Source: Parafilimonas sp.
GTDB taxonomy: Bacteria; Bacteroidota; Bacteroidia; Chitinophagales; Chitinophagaceae
Direction: 5' to 3'
DNA length: 12,424 nt
Assembly: GCA_025927795.1 (NCBI GenBank)
Contig: JAICKT010000095.1
Span: forward strand, 1-12,424
The translations under genes were made by a program, and so were the position numbers. Positions 1 to 7,533 of this stretch are shown piece by piece. The notes beneath the pieces were generated by a model. The model saw only the letters and a list, made by a program, of their open reading frames with translations, made no database searches and was not told the DNA's origin. Positions within the stretch are counted from its first letter, which is position 1. Every line of letters begins with the position of its first letter.

Positions 1-320
1 CTTCTTTGAAATTATAAAAAGCGGAAACAGTTTTAGCAACATCATTATACACCAAAGCCACATGTGCCCAATCCTGTGTATAAATAACAGGCTCATCACT
101 GGTTATTGTTTTATTACCGATAATAACCTGCAGATGTTTATCACTTGTAAGTGCAAGCTCCATAGAATTACCATTACTGCCCTGGCTAAACAAAGTGCCA
201 TCAGCAGGTGTATTTTGTTTCACCCACATTTCTGCTGTTATACTTTTACCTGTAAAATTCTTTGCAAACTCAGTAGCTAAATAATCATTTTTACCATCGA
301 GATAAACTGATACAGAATGA
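1..320 (-). other. LamG-like domain 2 of the giant protein, cut by window edge
   Basis: Residues about 2123-2228. SVSVYLDGKNDYLATEF, ITAEMWVKQNT, GTLFSQGSNGNSMELAL and DWAHVALVYND reproduce the order of LamG landmarks seen in the first copy, but the closing strands are missing. It directly follows an SbsA/Big_5-like Ig segment with the pattern GVLGASDEIKLTFNEPING and NNNFQVTGIKNGS. Confidence 0.7.
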
Positions 321-3300
321 TCTCCCTGCGATCCGTTTTTAATACCTGTTACCTGGAAATTATTGTTGGTTAATAAGCCGCCATTGATTGGTTCATTAAA
401 CGTAAGTTTTATTTCATCACTTGCTCCAAGCACTCCGTTTGCAGGTTGCGGTAAACCAAATGGACGCGGTGTAATCGTGTCTTTAATTCCGCTTACTATA
501 TCTGATAAAGTAACGATTGGCGGATTACCCTGACCTGTAGAGCAAGAACTTACTGCCCGTATATCATAATTCTGATCAGGGAAAAGTGTGTTATTCATTT
601 CAAGATCATAATTGATAACTGCTGGGTCTGTGATCAAATATTTATTACTTCCTGTTGCAGCTTTAAGTTTAGTACTGTCTGCATAAAATGTTGCTGCAGG
701 CAACCATTCAGAAGATGATGATGATTTGTACTGCAATGCAATGTGATCAAACAATATATTGGTAGTATCAAACTTATCAATAGTAACCGGCAAGTATCTT
801 ATGCCATTCGAATCAACAGGAGATTTTGTATTCAATATCCAGTTAGCTGCCGGTGCACTAAGACTAATATCCGAACACGAGGGAATAAAATGAGCTGCAA
901 CGATTTGTGTATCGGCAATTGTTGCCTGGTAACTTGTAAGATCATACTGACAGGCAGAATGCCAGATGATCATTATGCTATCGTAATTAAGCGCGTTCGG
1001 ACCTTTAGTAATGGTTAGCACCTTATTTACTGTTTGTCCGTATTGCACAACAATAGCACGGCCTGTACCCGCAATTGATACACCATCCACAGCGATGGTT
1101 GCACCTTTAATGCTGTTATTATCAACATATCCCAAAATAAATGTTGCGGGCAACCCGGCTTCAGATTCATTTCTCAATGTTAGATTAAATACTGCCGGAC
1201 GTGAAGAAGGAACATTATCTACTTCATGTGTATCCACATCAAATTTTGGAACTTCTATTTGAGCTGTTGCCTGATTTAGCAGTGTACCAGGTTTATAATA
1301 TTTTGTATAGGTAGCACCTTCATAAGGACAGGCACTTTCACCACCTTTTGTAATAAAGGCAAAGCTTCCGTCAGGAGCTTTATTTTCATCTACACTAATA
1401 TAATCATCAGTACCATCTGATGCCAATGTAAAACCTAAATCATTACTTGTAGTTGTGCTGTTATCATGCGTATTTTCTTTGCTTGAATCAACCGTTAGAC
1501 CCATAGTAAATTCTAAACCAATACCAAGTACTTCTCCACCCAATGTTTGTGATACATTTCCAGATAATATCCAGCTATAAGTACTTGAAGAAGTTTTTGT
1601 AATCTCCGTTTGCTCTGAATGTGTTATTGGGCTGCCTGCATGGAAAGAATAGTTTTGTTCTAATTTAGATTGCAGTTTTGCTTTTTCATTATCTGCCAAT
1701 ACCTGTTTCCAGTTATCTATGTATTGATTTAATTGAAAAACTGAATCCGGAAAATCCTGTGCTCCCGCAGGATAATAAACAGTATAACTTTTTCCATCAT
1801 TATACTTGCTGTTTGCAGCATCAGCACCAAAAGCAATAGAATCTTGGTTCGCTCTTCCGAAATTTTCATCACCTTTTGCAAGATGAGAGATATATACGGG
1901 CTGCATAGTTTCAGTAGCATATTGCTGTGCCTGAGTTGCTGATGTATTAACAGGATATACATTTAAAAGCCCGGTAATAAGTGAGTCAAGGTGGGGGATC
2001 ATCTGGAATTCTATTACCTGCTGTGTGTAAGCAAAAAGTGTATTAAAAGTTATGCCTTTAATAAAACCTATACGCTGAACAACAACATACCTGTTATTTG
2101 AATCAGTTAATGGAATATCATCAGGCAGAATGCCGTTTTTAGTTTTATCAAGCACAATAATGTTGTTACTGGTGCCGTAAGTAATATTTGTAGAATGACC
2201 AATGAACACATCTCCCAATTCGCCAACAAAATGCGGGTCATCACTTGTTTGAAAATTATTGGTTATAGTATTGGTTTCTTCTTTTGTATTTGAGTTTGTC
2301 CATTCTTCTTTGTACTCAACACCCAATTTTGTATTGTCTGTTGTTTCTTCTTCCTCAATTAAACCCGCTCCAACGCCTTCCCATGTTGTTACCTTTTCAC
2401 CAAGTTTTATTGTAAGATCTGAATTAAGAGCTTCATTAAAAGAGCCGGAATAAGTAGAGCTGGAAGATGTTGTAAAACCTTGCTGGGCATAAGAAAAGCT
2501 TCTTGAACCCGGCGGATCGCGCAATACCATTGATATTTCATTTGGTCCTTCAGTAACAAAATCAGTTCCCGTTGATTTGCCTCCTAACACGTAACACTGC
2601 ATCTTATTTGTGTTATCATAACTTTGCCAGGCAACAGTGCCTGATGTACCAAATTTTAAAGTTGCATCAAAACTTTCCAAACCATCAGAACCAATATCAG
2701 GATCGCCGATTGCAAAACTGTAATAACCTGTGCCATCAGAATTTAAACTAACATCATCTTCGCTTGTAGTGCCTGCTTTCATTTCATTGTTTATCGTTAC
2801 GTGACCATCCTGCGTTGGTACATTATCAATGCGCTGTTTACCATCTTTTGTTGTTTCAATTGCTCCATTTTTAAGGTGGAATGGATAAGATTCGAAAGCA
2901 TTAATTTTAAATAAGTATGGAACATTTTTAGTGAATGCAGGATGACCAACTACATATTCTGCTGTGCCGGTTTTTGTTGTATCTGCTAAAGCGAATGTGG
3001 TTGATTTGTCAATCTTTTCAGAAATAAGCGGAGTGCCATAAAAATAATCTCCAAAATAAGGAAGTACATCAAGGCTATCACTTGTTTGAACTATGGTTAT
3101 ACTTGGGGTAACACGTTCTATAAATAACGCAGAATCATTATAAGCAACACTATCCGAATAATTATTGGAAACCCAATTTGAATCTTTTAAGGTAGAATCA
3201 ACATAATTATATGACGATTTGTATGTATAAAAATCATTTGTGAAATCAAAGGAAGGCTGGCTTTGACCAGGTATTATATTATTCCAGCCATTTATAAATG

Positions 3301-6300
3301 CAGTGTCTGCTATGAACTTTTCTGGTATAATATCGGCTGCAAATTCACCTGTAAGCGAATCAGGATGAATAACGATACGATCACTGTAATAATCAGTTAC
3401 AGTTTTATGTATTTTATCAGAGTCATTAGGATCCGAAAGTTGTAAATGTTTTATAGTGTCTTGCCTAACAGTTGAGTTTATATTTAAAAGTGCAGTGCTG
3501 CCACCTGCAAGCTTCATTACAACAAACATGCTATCTCCTAAATTATTTTTAGAAAGTGAATAGCCTAAAGGATAAGCTGCCTGTATTGTTCCGCCACAAA
3601 CACGACCAATAAAGCGAATGGTAGTACTGTCATATAAATGGATACCAGCATAAGAAGTTTGATAATCAATTTCCTTATTTCCATTTAATATCTCTCCATT
3701 TTCTTCAAATACATGATTGGCTTTTACAGCTTGTACTTTATGTATGCCAACAGGCACAGTAATGTTGAAATTACCTGCGTTATCTGTTTGTATTAAAGTT
3801 CCATCACTTGTTTGTGCATATTGTCCGTCTATTTTAAATTGTACACCTGAAACAGGAACTGTTGTATTGCTATAATAAATTGTACCTGAAACAGGGAAAG
3901 AAGATTTGTCTGTAAAGTTTACCGTAAAATCTGTTGAGCTTGCTGAAATAAAACGGCTGTCTGATACAGGATCGAACACATGTGTACCAAGTAAAGGAAC
4001 AATTGAATAAGTAGTACCATTGCCTGTGTAAGGAATGCCTGCAATAAGATAATTGCCTGTTGAATCTGTATAAGATTTAAATGAAAGCTGGTCTGGTGTT
4101 GGTATGGTTGAAGAATGAATGGCATTGCCATGTATGTTTCCATCATTCATATTATAAACAGTGCTTTTGTATGACAGATCATAAAACTCGTTTGGTATAG
4201 TTTCATCAAAACGCCAGTAAGCAGCTAATCCGTTTTCACCACCGGTTAATATGCGCGTGTAATCGCGTGCAATAATTGAGTCTGGCAAAGCAATATTCCA
4301 AACGCGCATTTCATCAATAAAACCTTTATAATTATTTCCGGTTTTGTTTCTTCCAATATAAACTGCTGCATCAACATCCGTGGTTTGCTGGTAATTATTT
4401 GCAACCTGACCGATTAATAAATCATTCAACATCAGACTTAAAGAATCTTTACTATGCACACCCGCAACATGTATAAATGATCCATTTATATTTTGGTATT
4501 TGCCCGTAACTGTTTTACCGTTATAAGTAAAGTAAAGCTGACCATCTTTATTAAAACCTAATTCATACTGTTCACCATGACTAAAAATAACCTGGTTAGT
4601 TGGCGATGCATCTGATGGTTTTATCCATGTTTCAATTGTTGCAGCAGTATCTGTAAAAGGTTTATTTAATGAGTCAAGCATCATATAGCTCGAATCATCA
4701 CCATTTAAGTAAATACTTTGCCCGGTTTGAATAGCATCTTTACTTTGTACTCTTACAGATGCATTCTGCACAGCCTGCCCGCTAACATAAGTAATGCGAC
4801 CATGAATATTTCCGGTAGGACTTCTAAAGCCAATTGCATATAGAGTATCTTTTGCATAAACAGGCGTCTTATTACAATTCAAATAGCCAATCATCATGTA
4901 CGAATAATAAGTACCGGGAATACCTTTCTCATCATTTGTCTGGAATGTTGAACCGAATGCTGCAGGCACAGTAAGTATTTGCACATAATTAGTATCACCG
5001 TATACAGCTCTTTTTATAATGAAATTATCAAAGGCGCCACTTACTTTCCAATTCAGTTCTGTTCGATCCGGGAAATAACCTTTCGATGCGTTCATCGTTA
5101 ATAGCTTTCCTATATCTGCACGTATAATACTACCATCTACAGATATGGGAGAATAAGCATTGAACTGCGAACCTGTGGGTGGAACTACCTGCAATGTGTA
5201 AACATATTCAGTACAAGTTGCAATCTGTTTATCTGCATAATAACCTAAATCAAAATCTTTTTCTGTAAGCGTAAACTGAGATTGCGTTCCTATTGTGTTA
5301 TTGTACTTTGTGATGATGAAGGATGAACCCGGTAACCAAGCAGCAGGATCAGGATTCCATGTTATTAATACTGAATTATCATCTTGCAGCGTAGCTTTCG
5401 TTTTGTTAGCATCGATGCTTAAAAAAGGTATGGTTATACTATCTTCTTTTGCGACATCCCAAAGATGCCAGTCAGGACTATTATAATCCCGCGATACACG
5501 GAAATACATCTTGGGTAAAAGATTTTGGGTTGTATAACTAAATGAATTATCAGTATTGTTATAAACTACTGAGTCTAATGTAAAATTTTTAAATGATGGA
5601 TCGCCTGAGACCTGAATTTTAAAATTGCTTTTTATAAGATTAGTTGTATTTACAGGATCAATTTGCCATGTGAATATTGCTGTGTGATTAATCGTATCAT
5701 AAGTTACAATTGCAGTTTTTGGCTGCGGAAATGCAGGCACATTAATATAAGGCGAAGTGGTGTCCACTCTGCCGTAAAAAGAAGATGCATGATCAAAATA
5801 AGCTTGTTGCAAATAATAATAACTTGAATCATTACCTGTATTTACATAATCATAAGCATAATCAGCGGCTATGTGGTCATAAAGCGGAGATTCATTAATA
5901 AAATTATCGCGGTTAAATAATTGTATTTTACTTACGGAATCAATGCCATTCAATGTTTTTTTATACCCAACTTTGCCCTTTGCTTCATACATGTTTGTTT
6001 GAGAATTAAGCATAGTTACAAAATCAACCGGAGCAATATCGAAACTGCTCATTTGCTGTATAGCAGGATATCTTGTACCAGCAATTACTCCATTAAGCGG
6101 AATAGTGCTTGCTTCATGCCAAAATCCATTAACTTCAAGATATGTAATGTGTTTGTTAGAATTTGTAACATACAATGTTATATGTATCCACGTGGCAGTG
6201 TCCGAGCTTGATCCGATTATGGATTGTTTATAAACAGAATCTATAGAAATTGTTTCTCCGTTTAATATACTTGATGTGTCTTTGTTACTCGCAGTGTCCC

Positions 6301-6685
6301 ATCCAAACCTAAAGAAAGTCTCATAATCACCTCCCCCGTTAATATTATATCCTAATGTTCCCTGTTGCACCCATGCATCAGTAGGATTACCAAAAGGAAA
6401 ATAGTTATGATCATAAACACGAAGGCTAATACCAATTGTCCCTTTTTGCGCATTAAATGAGTCTACATGCCAATACTTATTATTATCCTCCCATGATGTT
6501 TCTGCTCTTGCATATCTTGGTATAAAACAAATTCCGGTAATTACAAACAGTGCTGCATACAAAAAGCGTAACGTTTTTCTTTTTTGTTTTGAAAATTTTT
6601 TAGCTTTAAAATAATGTTTTTTAAAATTGTCAGCAGTGTTTACATCTTTAGAAAATAAAATACAAGTGGGGTTAAGCTGCTTCAT
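1..6685 (-). CDS. Giant secreted multidomain LamG protein, 3' end beyond window
   Basis: One open frame of 2228 codons without a stop runs off the left edge. Start chosen: ATG at 6685, the first ATG after an in-frame TGA about 75 nt upstream; no Shine-Dalgarno. N-terminus: 40 Lys-rich residues, hydrophobic core about 41-55, likely cleavage after Ala-Arg-Ala 61. Domains by eye: unassigned beta-rich part 62-320; three fibronectin-III-like segments about 320-620; carboxypeptidase-regulatory-like strand (GRITYVSGQAV) about 626-654; LamG/concanavalin-like jelly roll 655-828, ending GLAAYWRFDE; continuation of the interrupted fold about 870-905; second carboxypeptidase-regulatory-like domain 930-993; unassigned beta-rich part with LRDPPGS (Asp1390) and CPYEG (Cys1786); SbsA-like Ig segment about 2072-2120; second LamG from about 2123, cut by the edge. 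LamG and Ig folds bind glycans or proteins, so a surface adhesin or binding protein is inferred; no catalytic motif seen. A type IX secretion C-terminal signal would lie outside the window. Confidence 0.93.
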   Translation of the reverse strand, partial: MKQLNPTCILFSKDVNTADNFKKHYFKAKKFSKQKRKTLRFLYAALFVITGICFIPRYARAETSWEDNNKYWHVDSFNAQKGTIGISLRVYDHNYFPFGNPTDAWVQQGTLGYNINGGGDYETFFRFGWDTASNKDTSSILNGETISIDSVYKQSIIGSSSDTATWIHITLYVTNSNKHITYLEVNGFWHEASTIPLNGVIAGTRYPAIQQMSSFDIAPVDFVTMLNSQTNMYEAKGKVGYKKTLNGIDSVSKIQLFNRDNFINESPLYDHIAADYAYDYVNTGNDSSYYYLQQAYFDHASSFYGRVDTTSPYINVPAFPQPKTAIVTYDTINHTAIFTWQIDPVNTTNLIKSNFKIQVSGDPSFKNFTLDSVVYNNTDNSFSYTTQNLLPKMYFRVSRDYNSPDWHLWDVAKEDSITIPFLSIDANKTKATLQDDNSVLITWNPDPAAWLPGSSFIITKYNNTIGTQSQFTLTEKDFDLGYYADKQIATCTEYVYTLQVVPPTGSQFNAYSPISVDGSIIRADIGKLLTMNASKGYFPDRTELNWKVSGAFDNFIIKRAVYGDTNYVQILTVPAAFGSTFQTNDEKGIPGTYYSYMMIGYLNCNKTPVYAKDTLYAIGFRSPTGNIHGRITYVSGQAVQNASVRVQSKDAIQTGQSIYLNGDDSSYMMLDSLNKPFTDTAATIETWIKPSDASPTNQVIFSHGEQYELGFNKDGQLYFTYNGKTVTGKYQNINGSFIHVAGVHSKDSLSLMLNDLLIGQVANNYQQTTDVDAAVYIGRNKTGNNYKGFIDEMRVWNIALPDSIIARDYTRILTGGENGLAAYWRFDETIPNEFYDLSYKSTVYNMNDGNIHGNAIHSSTIPTPDQLSFKSYTDSTGNYLIAGIPYTGNGTTYSIVPLLGTHVFDPVSDSRFISASSTDFTVNFTDKSSFPVSGTIYYSNTTVPVSGVQFKIDGQYAQTSDGTLIQTDNAGNFNITVPVGIHKVQAVKANHVFEENGEILNGNKEIDYQTSYAGIHLYDSTTIRFIGRVCGGTIQAAYPLGYSLSKNNLGDSMFVVMKLAGGSTALLNINSTVRQDTIKHLQLSDPNDSDKIHKTVTDYYSDRIVIHPDSLTGEFAADIIPEKFIADTAFINGWNNIIPGQSQPSFDFTNDFYTYKSSYNYVDSTLKDSNWVSNNYSDSVAYNDSALFIERVTPSITIVQTSDSLDVLPYFGDYFYGTPLISEKIDKSTTFALADTTKTGTAEYVVGHPAFTKNVPYLFKINAFESYPFHLKNGAIETTKDGKQRIDNVPTQDGHVTINNEMKAGTTSEDDVSLNSDGTGYYSFAIGDPDIGSDGLESFDATLKFGTSGTVAWQSYDNTNKMQCYVLGGKSTGTDFVTEGPNEISMVLRDPPGSRSFSYAQQGFTTSSSSTYSGSFNEALNSDLTIKLGEKVTTWEGVGAGLIEEEETTDNTKLGVEYKEEWTNSNTKEETNTITNNFQTSDDPHFVGELGDVFIGHSTNITYGTSNNIIVLDKTKNGILPDDIPLTDSNNRYVVVQRIGFIKGITFNTLFAYTQQVIEFQMIPHLDSLITGLLNVYPVNTSATQAQQYATETMQPVYISHLAKGDENFGRANQDSIAFGADAANSKYNDGKSYTVYYPAGAQDFPDSVFQLNQYIDNWKQVLADNEKAKLQSKLEQNYSFHAGSPITHSEQTEITKTSSSTYSWILSGNVSQTLGGEVLGIGLEFTMGLTVDSSKENTHDNSTTTSNDLGFTLASDGTDDYISVDENKAPDGSFAFITKGGESACPYEGATYTKYYKPGTLLNQATAQIEVPKFDVDTHEVDNVPSSRPAVFNLTLRNESEAGLPATFILGYVDNNSIKGATIAVDGVSIAGTGRAIVVQYGQTVNKVLTITKGPNALNYDSIMIIWHSACQYDLTSYQATIADTQIVAAHFIPSCSDISLSAPAANWILNTKSPVDSNGIRYLPVTIDKFDTTNILFDHIALQYKSSSSSEWLPAATFYADSTKLKAATGSNKYLITDPAVINYDLEMNNTLFPDQNYDIRAVSSCSTGQGNPPIVTLSDIVSGIKDTITPRPFGLPQPANGVLGASDEIKLTFNEPINGGLLTNNNFQVTGIKNGSQGDHSVSVYLDGKNDYLATEFAKNFTGKSITAEMWVKQNTPADGTLFSQGSNGNSMELALTSDKHLQVIIGNKTITSDEPVIYTQDWAHVALVYNDVAKTVSAFYNFKE
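4202..4723 (-). other. LamG-like jelly-roll domain 1 of the giant protein
   Basis: Residues about 655-828. The segment opens with SIYLNGDDSSYM, has the ETWIKP strand, a central FSHGEQYELGFNKDGQLYF-type stretch, then FIHVAGVHS, YIGRNKTGNNYKGFIDEMRV and the closing AAYWRFDE. These are hallmarks of Laminin_G_3/concanavalin-like domains. It is flanked by GRITYVSGQAVQNASVRV before and YTDSTGNYLIAGIPY after, which read as the two halves of one carboxypeptidase-regulatory-like beta sandwich, so LamG appears to be inserted in it. Confidence 0.75.
6503..6685 (-). other. Extended N-terminal signal peptide of the giant protein
   Basis: This covers residues 1-61 of the giant protein. About 40 mostly polar residues, with a Lys/Arg cluster (KKFSKQKRKTLR), precede the hydrophobic core FLYAALFVITGICFI; the candidate signal-peptidase site is ARA followed by ETSW. 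Ordinary Sec signal peptides have n-regions of 1-10 residues. No internal ATG offers a conventional shorter start. Long n-regions are known from very large proteobacterial autotransporters (the ESPR); equivalence here is only an analogy. Confidence 0.6.
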
Positions 6686-6759
6686 AATAGTCAAAATTTT
6701 GTTATAAGAATTGGTTTGTTGTGGAAATAATCCAGAAAAGAATGAGTTATTTCAACGGC

Positions 6760-6790
6760 TAAAATTATTGTGCGGAAATGCGCCTTACAA
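6760..6790 (-). promoter_or_regulatory. Candidate Bacteroidota-type promoter of the giant gene
   Basis: Read on the minus strand, TTG (6790-6788) is followed after 20 nt by TAATTTTA (6767-6760). This resembles the Bacteroidota sigma-ABfr consensus TTG-N19/20-TAnnTTTG, differing at the last base. A start site a few bases further on would leave a leader of roughly 70 nt before the ATG at 6685. The TTG is the end of the right arm of the adjacent palindrome, so a bound regulator would touch the -33 element. The spacing is seen; promoter activity is inferred. Confidence 0.45.
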
Positions 6791-6812
6791 TAGCTAAAAC
6801 AGGCTATTGTAA
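6785..6812. repeat. Palindrome copy A, putative response-regulator operator
   Basis: Perfect 10-bp arms TTACAATAGC and GCTATTGTAA are separated by 8 nt (TAAAACAG). It lies 31 nt after the response-regulator stop codon and about 100 nt before the giant gene's ATG. The inner arms and the 8-nt spacing are identical to copy B between kinase and regulator. No T-tract follows on the minus strand, so an intrinsic terminator is unlikely. LuxR/NarL-type regulators bind as dimers to inverted repeats, which makes an operator the best reading. Confidence 0.55.
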
Positions 6813-6843
6813 TTAACGATAGAGAGATTAAATAAGCGTGTAA

Positions 6844-7479
6844 TTATTTTACAATTCTCTTTTGCAGTGCTGTTGAAACAGCTTCTGAAACACTATGCAC
6901 GTGCAGCTTTTGATAAATATTCTTGATGTGATTATTTACAGTGTAAACAGATATTTTGAGTTCAGGCGCAATCATTTTATGGCTTAAGCCTTTTACAAGC
7001 AAACGGAGTATTTCAAGTTCACGCTCTGATAAATCAAATTTTTCTTCAGGTTGAAAGTTTTGTTTCTGAAAAAGTTCAAGAACTCTTTTTGCAACAGTTG
7101 CAGTCATAGGTGCGCCTCCATTCATTACATCATAAATTCCTTCAATTAATTTTTCAGGTGGTGTTTTTTTAAGCATGTATCCATCTGCACCTGCGAGAAT
7201 GCTGTTAAAGATTTTTTCATCATCTTCAAAAACTGTTTGCATGATAATGCATGTATGCGGAAAATTCTTTTTGATAAGTTTTACTCCATTAATGCCGTTT
7301 ACTTTCGGCATATCAATATCCATCAGCACAACATCAGGAACATTTGTTGAAAGATGTTCAACAACATTTTCGCAATTTTCATAATCACCAACACATTGCA
7401 TTTCTTTTTCCAAACCTATTAATAATTTTAAAGCTTCTCTTCTGTGTTGATGATCGTCAAAAATTGCAATCTTAATCAT
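6844..7479 (-). CDS. NarL/FixJ-family response regulator (REC + LuxR HTH)
   Basis: A 211-residue DNA-binding response regulator, the usual size for the NarL/FixJ family. The receiver domain (about 1-120) has the acidic pair Asp8-Asp9, the phospho-acceptor Asp54 in VVLMDIDMP, Thr82 and the conserved Lys104 in YMLKK. A LuxR-type helix-turn-helix (about 149-208) begins LSERELEILRLL and contains the recognition-helix stretch VYTVNNHIKNIYQKL. Start ATG at 7479 has no Shine-Dalgarno. It lies 54 nt after the kinase gene, its obvious cognate partner, and 158 nt before the giant secreted-protein gene. Near-identical palindromes sit in both flanking gaps, suggesting that it regulates itself and the giant gene; direct binding is inferred. 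Nothing is truncated or missing. Confidence 0.95.
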   Translation of the reverse strand: MIKIAIFDDHQHRREALKLLIGLEKEMQCVGDYENCENVVEHLSTNVPDVVLMDIDMPKVNGINGVKLIKKNFPHTCIIMQTVFEDDEKIFNSILAGADGYMLKKTPPEKLIEGIYDVMNGGAPMTATVAKRVLELFQKQNFQPEEKFDLSERELEILRLLVKGLSHKMIAPELKISVYTVNNHIKNIYQKLHVHSVSEAVSTALQKRIVK

Positions 7480-7483
7480 GCGG

Positions 7484-7513
7484 CAAAATAAATTGTATAA
7501 AAAAATAAGTCAA
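7484..7513 (-). promoter_or_regulatory. Candidate promoter of the response-regulator gene
   Basis: On the minus strand TTG (7513-7511) is followed after 19 nt by TTATTTTG (7491-7484), matching the Bacteroidota TAnnTTTG box except at position 2. The following GCCG also follows the -7 box of the giant-gene promoter. The box ends only 4 nt before the ATG at 7479, so the transcript would be leaderless or nearly so, which weakens the case. As in the other copy, the TTG is the end of a palindrome arm. Confidence 0.3.
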
Positions 7514-7533
7514 TAGCTTAAAAAGGCTATTGA
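7510..7533. repeat. Palindrome copy B, putative response-regulator operator
   Basis: Perfect 8-bp arms TCAATAGC and GCTATTGA are separated by 8 nt (TTAAAAAG). The palindrome directly abuts the kinase stop codon (7534-7536) and ends 30 nt before the regulator ATG. Arm sequence and spacing match copy A; the spacers agree at six of eight positions. A T-rich run follows on the minus strand, so here a weak 3' hairpin or terminator role cannot be excluded, but the shared arms argue for a protein-binding site. Confidence 0.5.

Noticed and set aside
1051..1057. Lone CAATAGC half-site inside the giant gene (another at 8508-8514 inside the kinase gene)
   Set aside because: No partner arm at 8-nt spacing; a 7-mer is expected about this often by chance in 12 kb of AT-rich DNA.
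743..1262. Plus-strand short ORFs across the left half (also at 62-280 and 5921-6211)
   Set aside because: They lie wholly antisense to the continuous minus-strand giant gene, have no recognisable domains and no supporting start signals.
1729..1962. Minus-strand short ORFs in other frames at 1729-1962, 3919-4146 and 9258-9485
   Set aside because: Each is an out-of-frame shadow of the giant gene or the kinase gene; their peptides are low-complexity and unlike any protein.
7510..7533. Palindrome copy B as an intrinsic terminator after the kinase gene
   Set aside because: A T-rich run follows, but the stem is short and AT-rich and the same arms recur at copy A with no T-tract, so a protein-binding site explains both better. 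A minor terminator role is still possible.
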